Numbered from the stretch's first letter, positions 42,540-53,970 are shown. The stretch is 64,000 bases of DNA from Aspidapion aeneum (GCA_963576565.1 OY755039.1:24259102-24323101), one strand, 5' to 3'. A program made the numbers and translations. Notes: generated from the sequence alone by a model not told the origin.

Positions 42540-45500
42540 AATTATTTTGGGACAGGTGGTATGGTCACCAAATTATATAAATACATCATAGCGATAAGAC
42601 AATTAAATTACTATAACGTCAAAGCGGCTGAAATTTGTGGGTGTACCTAGGTACGTAGTGTCCCTAAGTTCAGCACACCCCTATCTATTAAATAAAATCT
42701 CAATAATAAGTATTTCATTACCGTGTTTTTATAATCATATAATACTATCTATAGTTTTATTTTGGGGATTAAGATGGTGTTTTAATCCGATCTAAAGCCA
42801 AATTTATTTATTTGGAGATTTTTACAGTAATTTTTCGTGGCGAATTTTCATGTTGTTTAAGTCTAAGGTTGGTTGCGTGATTGCATGAGAGCAACAGAGT
42901 ATTATGAACCCCGATAATGGCCGAATAAACTACTTCAATAGGAATGATTTTAAAAAATAAATAATCGAAATGATAGCTGGACTAGTAGTTAAGACTAAGG
43001 CATAATGAGTAATCAGCATTGTGTTTAATTTAATAATAAACTTTGTCTGAAGTAAGGACTTGCAAATCTCTTACTACCAATTTTAGTTATATCCCCAGTA
43101 CTACTACTACACAACTAACATTTTATTTAAAGGAGTGAAATTATAAAAAGAAGAATTATAAAAAAGTTTCTCTTCGGCCGAAGAAAATATTTTTTATAAT
43201 TCTTCTTTTTTTAATTTCACTTGTTGTTTGAGGTTTTAGGTCCTTGCATTATTTTTTGCAATTTGACATTTGATAACATTTTCTTATCTTGTTATATAAC
43301 AAATTTTGATATGAGTTATTATCTTTTAAAGTTATTTTGGCGTCTGTTAATAAACTAGCCCAATACGAATTCGACAGATAATAGCTGATAAATTAAAATT
43401 AATTTATAAATGATTTAATGGAAAATGAATTTGAAGTTATCCGAGTTTAGCTGATCTAACTACTTATTTAAAAGATGTTAGTTGACATATTACTTAAATA
43501 AATATTAAGGATACCTATGATCTACTTCTAGTAGTTCCATCTAGCGGACAGAAAAATTTAAAGCAGCCAAAATCTTGTATGCTGCTGCTCTGAACAGTTG
43601 ATTCGATGTCATGCTTCACCAATATCTTAAATTTTTAAGTCAGGATGTTTTTTATATTCTTTCACCCCTTTTTCCTTAAAATTTTTCCTCCATTACCTTA
43701 AGCTGTTATTGTATTAGTAGCTTTGAATCAAGGTTTCTTTTGACGTAACCAATGTATTCCACCCAATGATCTCTATATATATAACTAAAAATATTGATAT
43801 TTTTTGTAGAGGGAGCACGCTGCGCAGGAAGTGCTACCTTTCCTTTTTTACTTTTACTCTTCGATGATATTCTTTGGTTTTGAAAGTTCGCGGACGTTTG
43901 ATTTTTAATATGTAACTGGATTTTTACTGTGATTAGGTACTAATAAAGTTTTTCAAATAATCAAAGCTACTTACGTAAAAAAAACCGGCTTTTTACTCCT
44001 ATAAAACTCGTTTTTACAAGCAGCGCATCGTGTTCTCATTTTTTATTTTTGTTCAACATTGTCAAACACTTTGATGACAAATCACCAATGACAATCTCTT
44101 TGAAGTATTAAGTTCACAGAATACCACCGGTGATTAGAACTAGAGAGAGAAAGGTTGCAATGCTTTGTAAGTTTTTGCCTTAGTGTCCCATATACGTAAT
44201 GTATAGCCCTGGCCGTTTCAGTTACTCGGTATATTCATTGATTCCACCTTGTTTTTTAAAGTGTGCATAATTTGATTTTAACGTAAGTATATAACGATAA
44301 AGGTTGTTTAATTAATTTTTTTGCGCCATTTTTTGTATTAGATAATTGGGGCGGTTTAATTGTAGAAATAATTTTTGGAATTACACTGCATATATGCTGT
44401 TCTTTTCTAACGATTTTTTAAAGTTTTCTTGATAATTTAAAGGTACTTGAGTTCAATAAATTTGCTGGCCTACAATTAACCCTTTATTTAAAACTTTTTG
44501 CCTGAATAAACCCACTGTGTTTCTGAGAAAATAGAAAAAGCTCTGTTACCTCGTAACTATTCGTCTTATCAAAATTAAACACAAAATTTGCATAAAAGAT
44601 CATATTTCCTATTTGCCTCGGTTACATTTCACTTTGTCACAGATTCTATAGTATAATTTTAGAGTTTAAAGTTCTGTAACGTTAGAAATAAAAGGTAAAG
44701 ACTTGATACTATAATATAACACTGTCTCAAGTTCTACTGATACTAACGGTAAAGGTACAAACAATTGGGTAAAAAAGAACCATTACACTTTTAAAAACTT
44801 AAGATTACCAATATTTTTAAAAAATTCTAATGCGTTATTAGGTAAAAAAAGTAAAAAAGCAAAGGTATAAACCTTACGCATCAAAGAACGGCAACCAACT
44901 GCCGTCCAATGCGAAATAGGAGGCACTGGAATAAATAAAAAATTGTTTTTTTTTTATTTTGGACTCAAGTGATGAATTTGACTCCTCAAAACTGAAAAAA
45001 CATATAGATTTTAACATAGCAGTGTAACATTAAATTGAAACTACAAAATTAATAATTTTAAGGGGATTATCTCAGTTTCGCGTAAAATGTATTTACAACC
45101 AAAATTCAAATTTCCATTCACTTTATACAAGATACAAAGACGATTTTCATTTAAATAATTCCCAAAAATTAATTGTCCAAAAATTAATTTTTTGTAAAGG
45201 TTTCTTAGAATTTAATAAATTAAAAATCTCTATAATAAATAAAAAGCAATTAAACACATTTAAAAAAACTTTTAAAAAATATTTATTTTTAATGCAGTTT
45301 GTTTGATTATAGTATTATTTATTTGGTTGTAGATACAATAAATTATTGTTTTACAGTTGAACATATTACTGAGGCTATAAATACGAGTATTTATATAGAT
45401 TATAGTTTAATTTACTTTAATATTATTAAAATTGTAGCATATTCTTGCTAATTAAAGTATTGAAGTTAAAAAGTTAAAGTTAACCATTTCATTTTGTTCG

Positions 45501-46150
45501 ACAAAACTTGAAAACCAAATAATACAGAAATTGGATTGGATGCGTTAGGGCCAGCGATACCCCTCAGATGTCGCAGCTATCCGTTCAACGTAGGGCATTG
45601 CCAGTCCCTGAACGATTCTGCATTTGCGCAGTTCGATACTGATACTGATACGGGCAAATAAAAAGCGATGCTTTTCTACCATAATATTGTTCCTATAATG
45701 TTTATTTTTTTTTTAAATTGGATTCTCGTACTGCGTAATTTACAAAATTCGGAACTCACCCTATTATTTTTTCTAGGAATGAAAGTTTTTCAGCAACTTT
45801 TGGCCTATTTTATTACGGGAATGTATCCAAAGTGTGTAAAAATATACAGGAGTGGATACTGCCGAAACAATTGAATGAGTTTTGAAAGGAATTGCCAATC
45901 AGTATTCACAGCTCTGTACAGCGGCGTCACGATTTATGGTGCGCCCTTCCAATGTTGACCGGTAGCTAAGAAATTTAGATTTAACAAAGCATAAAAGGCA
46001 ACTTCAAACGGTAATCCTCCAGGATGGAAATGCCTTTTTCCAAAAGATCGGTGTCCGTGGTTGATTTTACCCCTTGTTTTCGGTTCCAAACCGACGCCGT
46101 GAGGATGGTGATAGTGTCACACAGTCTAAATAACTAAATGAGAATTATTT
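42540..46150. other. AT-rich spacer, no gene seen
   Basis: Contains the 88-bp hairpin at 43134-43221 (listed separately). A GC-richer patch at 45540-45660 (around CAGATGTCGCAGCTATCCG) and 45905-46110 gives no convincing frame. The Phe/Leu-rich frame at 45668-45874 is probably chance. Confidence 0.45.
43134..43221. repeat. 88-bp near-perfect palindrome
   Basis: AGTGAAATTATAAAAAGAAG and the rest of a 44-bp left arm pair with the right arm, centred between 43177 and 43178 (CTTCGG/CCGAAG). There is almost no loop and only a few mismatches. Confidence 0.85.
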
Positions 46151-46155
46151 AAATA

Positions 46156-46754
46156 CAGTGAAACCTCTCCTTGCGGACACCTCTATTAAGCGGACACTCC
46201 CTTTATGCGGACAAATTTTTTGGAACCAAGCTTTTCCCTATTTCTTTACATGTAAAATTCACTCCTATAACCGTACACTCTAATAACCGGACGCGAACCT
46301 CTGACAACGGGACGGACATGGACATAAATATTATGTAGTATGCTGGCAACAACATTGCACTCTGCAGCCAGGGAATTAACTCTTTCCGTTTAAATGCGAA
46401 GACTAAATAATTCTGTCGTTTATATAAACATATTATTCGGCGGGACTGCTGTGTTTTATTTTTATTGTTCAATTGGGTAGTAATAGATAGATATCTATAT
46501 ATAATCTTTGAAATGTTGCCTAGTAAAAAAATTCTTAGTTTACGTGAAAAAATTAAAGTTGTTAACGTTTCGGAGAAGGAACATCTATCAGAACGAAAAA
46601 TCGCTGAAAAATTTAATATCGGAAAAACTCGAGCAGCCGAAATTATTAATAAATATCTATATATTAAAATTTTGCAGCTCCCTCTCATAAGCGGACACCT
46701 CCAATAAGCGGACAAAATCGACGGAACCGTGTCCGCTTATGGGAGGTTTCACTG
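46156..46754 (+). mobile_element. pogo/Tigger-type deletion derivative
   Basis: Ends CAGTGAAACCTCTCC and GGGAGGTTTCACTG are inverted repeats, each flanked by TA (46154-46155, 46755-46756), as expected for pogo elements. Subterminal copies of AAGCGGACAC occur near both ends. The 599-bp element keeps only the start of the transposase (46513-46707) and then jumps to the right end, so it is non-autonomous. Confidence 0.9.
46513..46707 (+). pseudogene. Truncated pogo transposase, N-terminal helix-turn-helix only
   Basis: Starts MLPSKKILSLREKIKVV and continues NVSEKEHLSERKIAEKF, NIGKTRAAEIINK: the Psq/CENP-B-like helix-turn-helix that binds the element ends in pogo and Tigger transposases. About 55 residues are genuine; the rest (from ILQLPLISGHLQ) is read from the right subterminal repeat. 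The DNA-binding CENPB-type second domain and the DDE catalytic domain are deleted. A fragment like this could still bind its own termini, but that is speculation. Confidence 0.85.
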
Positions 46755-46842
46755 TACCTACATTTTTACTCAATGGAATATTGTTCAATCTTGTAATTAA
46801 ATAATTTACTGTTTTTCTTTAAAAGAAAGTCAAGTAATCAAT

Positions 46843-47120
46843 GTCGATCGATTAAGCTGACGAGGCATTATTTGCCTATAAAAACCGATCGACAAACTGC
46901 AATCATCAACCATTACACGGTTCAACTTTTGGTTTTCGCCCTGAACAGGGGGTCCACCACTATACCTAAGGCCTGACCCTGAAGAAGGGGCTTGTCTAAG
47001 AGTATCAGCCTGAAAAGGAGATCCTTCCGAAGGGGAAGTCCAGCTCGAAAAAGAGGGATATTCCCATTAGGTATCCACGAAGTTGACTGTGTGATCGTTC
47101 ACCGCTCACGTTAATCTATG
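46843..47120 (+). other. Possible solo LTR or promoter-like block
   Basis: Has an inverted pair GTCGATCG/CGATCGAC (46843, 46886) around CCTATAAAAACC (TATA-like, about 46874), then a block with repeated CCTGAA-AAGG words (46948, 46977, 47010 and nearby variants). Composition stands out from the flanks. I could not find matching ends or a target duplication, so LTR is only a guess. Confidence 0.25.
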
Positions 47121-48077
47121 TTTTAAAAAGGCCCTATCGACGATAATCTCAGGCGTCGTTTTTAAGTTAATTTGGTAGCGTGCGTTGCACCTTTTTTTAA
47201 CTAGAGATGATTTTTTAACATTTTTTGGTAGGTACCAAAGGGCGGAATAATAAATTCATTTGGGGACCATAGCCATTTTTAATTATAAACAGCTTTTTGA
47301 CTTATTTAGATTTAGGTTGAGCACCTTTTTTTTGTTATTTTTTGGTTATCTAGTTTTTTCGAGTCAATTGAAAAGACTAGTCTTTATACGATGAGGTTCC
47401 ATTTTTTTCCGAAATCGACATTTTGACGCCATGCGATAGCTTGTAACGTGAAGTAGTAACACACTATACCTTACAGCGCTTAAACAATGAGATTCCACTA
47501 AAAGCTACGGCTAAAAATAGGCAGCACTATGGAAAAACATTGAGACTCCCACTTTAAGTTTCGTTTTACTCAACAACAAAAAATGGAATCCCATCGTTTT
47601 TCCACTGGACCCTTCATATATTTGCCTATAATATGTCTTAGCAATGCGTCGTGCGGGGGTTTCTCCAATAGGCTACAAAATTTTCTAGCAGAATAAATCA
47701 ACATTCATTTTCAAGAATCATTTTGTAGTGGAAGATAGACAACTCTCTTTTTTTTACTTCCACAATTTTACTAATTTTTCTCCTGTTTATGCAAAAAATC
47801 TTAGACTATAAACACATAAACAAACAGAGAGGTTTCTTACCAAAATAAAAATATAAAATTCAATTAGTTGATATTTTAGACCGTAGAATTTGCAGTATAT
47901 ACTTAAACGAACGTTAGTTATCAGTCGCATAATTTTTGTTGATGCTGCGGACGAAAATAATAACTTTGCTTAAAATTTAACGGATGTATACGTATCGAAC
48001 TGTATTTATGACTTTGTCCTTTTACGAAATGGTAAACATTCGACCACAATACAAACTTCTAAGTCACTGATGATGTA
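47121..48077. other. No gene seen
   Basis: AT-rich. An inverted pair CGATGAGGTTCCATTTTT (47389) and AAAAATGGAATCCCATCG (47579) may mark a small element, but the ends are unclear. Confidence 0.4.
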
Positions 48078-48313
48078 ATAGTTATTTACCTAACAAGTAC
48101 GGAAAGTAATACTTTACCGCACGCGACGGTAGTTGGCCGAACGATGCGGAGCGAAGTTTCGTCAAGCCGTCAAGGGTGGTATAGTTATTTTCCTAACAAG
48201 TGTGGAAAGTGATACTTTCCCGCACGCGACTGCAGTTGACCCGAACGACGCGGAGCGGAGTTCGGGCAAGCAGTCGAGGGTGGGAAAGACACTTTCCGCA
48301 TGAGTTAGGAACA
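48078..48313. repeat. Two tandem 103-bp foldback units beside the recombinase gene
   Basis: Unit 1 starts at 48078 and unit 2 at 48181 (both ATAGTTATTT). Unit 2 folds on itself: 48192-48233 (CCTAAC..., GGAAAGTG, TTTCCC, CGACTGC) pairs with 48270-48309, with an inner stem CCCGAAC/GTTCGGG (48240-48266). Unit 1 keeps a matching stem with different bases (GACGG/CCGTC instead of GACTGC/GCAGTC). Confidence 0.8.
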
Positions 48314-48391
48314 TTATTTTTTCTTCGACCGATGTTACAATACCACAAATTTACTTTTGAAAAAATATTTTATTTGAACATATAAAAAATA

Positions 48392-49573
48392 CTAATTATT
48401 ATTATTGGTAATAGTGATATTGAAAACACAATTTGTTGCAGTTTGAAGATTATTTAGAATTGCCGGTGTAGTGGAGTTCGATGGTGGTAATTCTCGCATC
48501 TGGTGGCCGCTTGTAGAATCGAAAGTGCGTAAAGATGGCGTCTGGGTCTGCAGGACTCTTCCAGTGGACGTTGACGGCAGCAGTTGCAGGTCACTTCCAG
48601 TTGACGATGACGGTGCTGGCAACGATTGCAGGTCATAGGTAGATGAAAGAATCTTACTCGAGATGTTCTCTTTCTGTTTCTCGGAATCTTCCAAATACCC
48701 CTCAGCGACAGCAGTGGACTTCCACCCACCAAGGCGTTTTATGTTTGTTATGCCTTCACCTGAATCTGCTAGGAATGTTGCTGAAGAACGTCTGAAGCTA
48801 TGGCCGGTATAACGTTCTGGGTTAGGTAGGCGCAAATATGCAGCGATCTCTGATGGCATCTTTCCAAAAGTGTTCACTCCTACACACTGATTGGAACATT
48901 TTCCTTTTTTATAATAAATGAAAAACCGGCGGTGCGGAGTAGTAGGAGGTCTCAAATTTGCGTACTTTCTATACAGCTTCAAAAAAGATCCATTATTTAT
49001 TTCTTCGGATAAAACGAAGGATCTTGAGGAATGATTTTTAGTGTCGGAGATCTTAACAACGATCAGACTTCCTTTATCCTGTATGTCATCCAGAGTGATA
49101 TTTAAAAGCTCCGCCCTGCGGAGAGCACCAGCCAAAGCAAAAATGGTACTCACTTTAATCATCAAATAAATCTCATCAGGAGCTAACATAAACCGCGATA
49201 TATCATCTTTGGTAAACACTTGCGCCTTCTATGCTCGAAAACCAACATTTTTTTGTTTAAGAAACGATGTTAGCTTGTGGAATCTGCTTATGTCCAGATT
49301 TTGCTTAATTTTAACCAAGCTTTTCACCATGGAATAGCGTGACCATAAGGTATTCGATTTCAAGACCTTGCTCAGGTCTAGGAAGTATGCCAAGAAGACT
49401 TCTTCTTTGAAGATTCTCACCCCTTTCTCCTTACACCATGTCACGAAATGATTGTACTGTTTTTCGTACCTTTGTCTCGATTTGGCAGGTAGCAGCTCAC
49501 CATTCACATCTTCAGCAGCCTGCAAAATGCACTCAGGAAGTTCATCTTCGGAACAGTCCATTGAAAAATCCAT
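48392..49573 (-). pseudogene. Tyrosine recombinase (Crypton-like), broken by one in-frame TAG
   Basis: Begins at the ATG at 49573-49571 (MDFSMDCSEDELPECILQ). The N-terminal part has a SAM-like core-binding region (RYEKQYNHFVTWCKEKGV, then WSRYSMVKSLVKIK). After FRA comes a TAG (49229-49231), then the frame continues KAQVFTKDD. The catalytic domain, numbered from the Met at 49219, has RR at 34-35, HSFR at 140-143, GGW at 164-166 and the nucleophile Tyr at 175 (AEGYLEDS). The R/H-R/W/Y set is complete. The C-terminal 90 residues are Ser/Thr-rich low complexity with repeated LQ.LP...STG. Without the stop it would be about 393 residues. Insects carry many relatives; mobile versus domesticated status cannot be decided here. 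An AAG-to-TAG change is the simplest cause. Confidence 0.85.
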
Positions 49574-49915
49574 TTTATTCAAAATAAAAGGCAGTTCTGT
49601 CACTTCAGAGACGCTCTTTGACTAGCTTTGACGTTTGAGTAACAATAACATAACTTGGTTGCCATAGCAAACTGGACCAAGCACCTGTCACAGCTTGGCT
49701 TGATAGTTGTTGTATGACATGACTATACGGGGGGTATGCAGAAATATTTAAAAAAATCCATTATTCTGTTCTTTTTTTTAATTGAATAAAAAACTTGAAA
49801 TGAGCTATAATTCATCAGATTGCCTATCTACTAAATTCCCTACACTGTACCAAGTCGATAGTTACGACTTTTGAGGTATAAACCTATAGAATAACTCCAA
49901 AATTGGCATAGTTTT

Positions 49916-49941
49916 ACTTTCCCGCACTAGTGCGGGAAAGT
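49916..49941. repeat. 26-bp perfect palindrome ACTTTCCCGCAC-TA-GTGCGGGAAAGT
   Basis: Perfect self-complementary sequence, followed by more GCGGGAAAGTG words at 49960 and 49993. These are the same words as in the foldback units on the other side of the recombinase gene, so they are candidate recombinase-binding sites (inference). Confidence 0.8.
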
Positions 49942-50185
49942 GATTTTCCCGCACTAGGGCGGGAAAGTGATGCTTTCAAAACTAAAATGCGTGCGGGAAA
50001 GTGGGTATATATGCACGGTCGTAGAAAAAAGACACTTTTCGCATGTGTTAAGTACAATATTTTACCTATGAGTACATTTTTCTTTCAAAAAATTGAATGT
50101 AATTTATAAATAAACATGTCAAATTAGATGAAATAGAAATTATTGAAGTTGTCTTATTGACGCGTTGCTAATGATTCTTAGTGGG

Positions 50186-50212
50186 GCGCGTGCGGTAAAG
50201 AAACTTTACCGC
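50186..50212. repeat. Short hairpin GCGGTAAAG-AAA-CTTTACCGC
   Basis: Nine-bp perfect stem at 50192-50212 within a GC-rich patch. CTTTACCGC also occurs in foldback unit 1 (about 48112), suggesting that the element reaches at least this far. Confidence 0.7.
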
Positions 50213-50239
50213 GTGGCCTGCGTAATTACGACTAAGTAA

Positions 50240-51190
50240 AAGAATTAACAAACATTTTATTATTTGAACGAAAATATTGGAAGGGTAATCTGTGTTTATC
50301 ACGGGGCAGAATCCCGAGAGGCGCTAATGCGTCTCTTTTAGCGTCTACCTCTGGAGTCGTTTGTTATCATCAAGTCCAAAAGTTTTTCTGCACTGAACCG
50401 CTACACACATCCACTAACACAAACGGTGAGATATTGGAGTTTAAAAGTTTGTCTTTTTGTTCCGCTCTTTTACTTGTAAGGCTACGAAAAAAAAAGGTTT
50501 TGTATTCCATCTTAAAAGGAAAGTTTAAGATTCTACACAGAAAAAGAGATTTGTGAATTTACATGAAAGTTCATGCGTTTTTTCTTTCTGGCCATAAAAG
50601 GTCATGTATTTTTGAAAAATTAATTAGGTATTGTAATTTGAAAAAAATATACCGATTTTGTTTCTAACATATACTTACTGTGCAATCACTTTATTTTCAA
50701 TTGCAGGTAAAATTTTATAAGAATATATTTTCAATTGCAGGTAAAATTACAGTGATTAATTATTTATTCGCACCAAATGGATTATAATTGTCTTGATAAA
50801 CAATTGTCTCAATAGTATGACCTTTTTGTTCAATAAAATTGTAATTAGTTTGTTTCGGCTACATATGTCTCCAACAGTATTTCGGGATTACTGAGTGAAA
50901 AAAAAGTCTTTATAGTATCAAAAGCAATTTGAAAAAAATTTGTGAATTCCCAAATTAAATGTAAACTTGGTTGTAAAATTCACATTATTTTTGTAAAAGC
51001 ACCGTTTTTTCCCCAAAAAAATGTTAAGGTACTTTTATGGCATATTTACACCTTACTAAACATTATAGATTTATTTTCATAAAGTGAATATGAAGTCACA
51101 TATAATTTTTTCATTGTAGCTTGGTATGACACCGTTTTTAAATATCACATTAAGAACTTCATTCAAAAGTGCCAATTATCCTTTTTATTT
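50240..51190. other. No gene seen; small shared repeat at 50529-50560
   Basis: CTACACAGAAAAAGAGATTT near 50529 resembles TACACAGAAAAAAGAGATTT at 38633, a dispersed repeat fragment. A 26-bp direct repeat (TATTTTCAATTGCAGGTAAA) occurs at about 50692 and 50727. Confidence 0.45.
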
Positions 51191-51200
51191 AATTGATAGC

Positions 51201-51338
51201 ATGGGCGCACCCAGGGGGGGCCTAAGATTTTTTTAGATATTTTCCACATATTTCATAAATAAATACAAAAAATAGCATTAAATACGACATCATGAGGCTT
51301 CGGGCCTCCCTAAAGGCCTATTCTTGGGTGTGCCACTG
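51201..51338. mobile_element. 138-bp hAT-like MITE
   Basis: Ends ATGGGCGCACCCA and TGGGTGTGCCACTG are imperfect inverted repeats. TTGATAGC flanks both sides (51193-51200, 51339-51346), an 8-bp duplication as for hAT elements. A reversed relative lies at 54118-54265. Confidence 0.75.
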
Positions 51339-51713
51339 TTGATAGCGTCTACCAAGTTCAACTAAAAAAACCCTACCTTGAGCAAAATATAAAAGCGCTA
51401 TTTATATTGGAATTTTATTAAAAATGTCTTTGAGGTGCATTAAATCCAAGATGACTGTCAGCATGCAGGTCTGTTATTGGTTTTTGAATCAAGATACTTC
51501 TGTTGGTAGTCATTTGATTTAAGTTGACAGGATTGACAATTTCACATTAAAAATATATCCTTGCTGAATATGTTGATTTGGGTTTCCACAGTTTATCATA
51601 AAGTATAAAAGAAAAATCGTAGGATCACAAATGAAAATGATCAGAATTTGTCCTTTACGATTTTCTACAGTTTTAAGAAAAGACGTTATAGCACAGTCAT
51701 ATTAGGCGAAAAA

Positions 51714-51800
51714 AAACTGAAACTTAGGTGCAAGCTGGATTTTTGTATAATTATTCCTTAGCACCTGGGACCCATCCCCACATATTCTCCGAAAAAAATC
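51714..51800 (+). repeat. Third copy of a repeat from the giant palindrome arms
   Basis: GGATTTTTGTATAATTATTC and flanking bases match 20540-20590 in the same orientation and 18351-18420 in reverse, about 85 bp. This shows that part of the palindrome arms is a dispersed repeat. Confidence 0.65.
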
Positions 51801-51804
51801 CCCC

Positions 51805-52418
51805 TTGAGCTTCGCTAGATATAAGACCCCAAAGGTCGTAAAAACCCGTTTCTTGTGATTTTCTCGAAAACTAATAACTTTTTTAAAAAAAGTCAAGAGG
51901 GCTATTAAACATCATTTCGGTGCTGTTTTTGTCCGATTATTACCAATTCTTTTTTGCGGACGATTTGGATTATGTCTTGTCGTGGTAAATAACGTTTTGG
52001 ATAAAGTTGGGTTATTTATAATGCCGTTTTTAAAATTACACTGTGATACCATTTTCCTCTAAGATCTTGGATGATTTTTGTTGGTCTTTATAAAGATGTA
52101 TCGACAGGGATTCGCTGTCATGACTTGCTTTGACTCTTTAAACGAGGTTGTACACTTAGATTTGAGAAGGCTCTCCGTTTTCGGTCTAGAAGCAAATCAT
52201 ATTACTTTTTGGCAACAGAACATTTCCCCCTTATTCGACTCCACTGAATCCGAATATTCCTGTTGCTAACTCGAAATATCGACAGGGACGGAAAAACCCC
52301 ACCCAAACCCCCAAAAACCTGTTTTTTTTTTCAGCTCACAGTTCACCTAACCTTTTTATTCAAAATTGCAGAGAACAGTTTTTTTTTGGAGAACAGAATT
52401 CCCTTTCCAACAATGTAT
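51805..52418. other. No gene seen
   Basis: Mixed composition; the frame 52078-52269 has no recognisable feature. Confidence 0.4.
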
Positions 52419-52427
52419 GGGTTAATT

Positions 52428-53015
52428 CACGGCAGATAGAATAGACCGGTGTTCGGATCTTATATATATATGTCGAATTTTCGACGTCACTGGTGGTCCA
52501 GCTGATTTTCGTAAACAAAAGTTACGATAATTTTTGTAAACAAAAGATATGATATGAACAACGGAACAACTAATAATTTTTTGAATATTTTGAAAACTAA
52601 GGCAATTTTCCTAAAGTTTTCTAGTATTTCAAACTTAAACTACAAGTCAAACAGAATGTAATCGTTTAGTATCAAAGGTGAACCGAGGACTTGGGTAGTA
52701 AAAAAAGATGTAAGCGGATTATTTTTGAAGCTGAAACGAACACAGTATTTTCTTTGAATTTTAATTTTTGTGTAGAGAGAAATGAAGCGGGCTAAAAAAA
52801 ATAACGACTGGTATGTCTGAAAAATATTATTTTATAAGAATATACAAAAAAATAGTAGGAAAAATGCCTTAGTTTTCAAAAAATTCAAAAAATATTAGTT
52901 GTTCATATCATATCTAACTTTTGTTTGCAAAAATCAGCTAAACCACCAGTAACGTAAAAATTCGACATATATATATTATATAAAGTCCGAACACCGGTCT
53001 ATTCTATTCACCGTG
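52428..53015. mobile_element. Mutator-like non-autonomous element with long TIRs
   Basis: Terminal inverted repeats of about 160-190 bp: CACGGCAGATAGAATAGACC at the left, and the complement at the right reads CACGGTGAATAGAATAGACC. They extend inward to AACTAAGGCA and TGCCTTAGTT (about 52597 and 52866). GGGTTAATT is duplicated at 52419-52427 and 53016-53024. Long TIRs with a 9-bp duplication fit Mutator-like elements. No transposase. Confidence 0.8.
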
Positions 53016-53039
53016 GGGTTAATTAGGGTAGGAAAAGCA

Positions 53040-53970
53040 AGTATTTCTTAAGTGGCGTCCGTAAATTGTGATTATTTAAAAAAAAAACATGTTTATTATA
53101 GGTTTTACACAATTTTCTCAAAAACTACACTTCTTGGGAAAAAATATGTGGTATATTTTATTGTAGGAAATACAGTTTCCTTTTAAAAGCTTGGAAAGAA
53201 CCAGGGGCGTATTTATGACATATTTTGGAAAAAAAAATTAACTTATTCTATCCTATAGACTTTCGTTTATAAGAAAATTTTACAAAAATGTTATATGATA
53301 ATTTTGTAACGAGTGACCTTATTTTTTTTTTCAATAACAAAAAGTGCATATTTTTTGTTTTAGGTGGGAGTAATTACCCCGCTAACCCCCTTAAATCTGC
53401 GCTTGTAATACACCGGTAAAAAGGAAATTTCATTATCTACCGAAAAGCTAGGAAGACATTTTGTCGTAAGAAGCTTTGTTTTTAAGAAAATTGGATAAAA
53501 CCTGTAAAAAAAAATGATTAGTTTGGAGATTTTTAATAATTACTTTAAATTAAGGACACCATTGGAGCGGTAACTATGAAATAACTTTTACTTTGTTATA
53601 CATCGTTTAAAAGGAAATTTTATTGTCTATGACGAAGTTAAAAACACATTTTTTTTAAAGAGCTTGGTTTTTAAGAAAATTAAATAAAACCTGTGGAAAA
53701 CATGTTGTTTTTAAATTAAGGACGCCGCTACTATAAGTTAAACCCCACCGAGTTTCACATTGTTAAAAAGGGAATTTTAATGTCTATAATAAAGTATTTT
53801 TTTATGTTAAGCTTAGTTTCTGAGAAAATTAGATAAGGCGTGTAACAAAAATTTTTTATTTATTTTTTAATTGATTTAATTTACGGATATCCCTAAAGAT
53901 TTAATTATTAAACCAATCCCATCACGTCATACCTCATTTTAAAGGAAATTTAATTGACTATAATAAAATA
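53040..53970. repeat. Diverged tandem array, period about 155-190 bp
   Basis: AAAAGGAAATTT.ATTGTCTA-type words recur at about 53421, 53611, 53768 and 53944, each followed by TTTTTAAGAAAATT...ATAAAACCTG-type words. The first unit (53080-53200) is in opposite orientation. Units are strongly diverged. Confidence 0.6.

Larger units (their letters stand above)
48078..50235 (-). mobile_element. Crypton-like (tyrosine recombinase) element
   Basis: A tyrosine recombinase gene on the minus strand (48392-49573), flanked by distinctive GC-rich repeats built from GGAAAGTG and CCGCACGCG words: two 103-bp units at 48078-48285 on one side and a looser set at 49916-50066 and 50186-50212 on the other. A 35-bp sequence (GACACTTTCCGCATGAGTTA type) occurs in direct orientation at 48288 and 50031. 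Cryptons move with tyrosine recombinases and lack classic TIRs. The exact ends are not established. Confidence 0.55.

Noticed and set aside
45668..45874. 68-codon Phe/Leu-rich + frame as a membrane protein
   Set aside because: Composition follows T-rich DNA; no conserved motif and no second copy.
46203..46715. 170-codon minus frame over the pogo element
   Set aside because: It covers both TIR regions and is antisense to the genuine transposase helix-turn-helix; a shadow frame.
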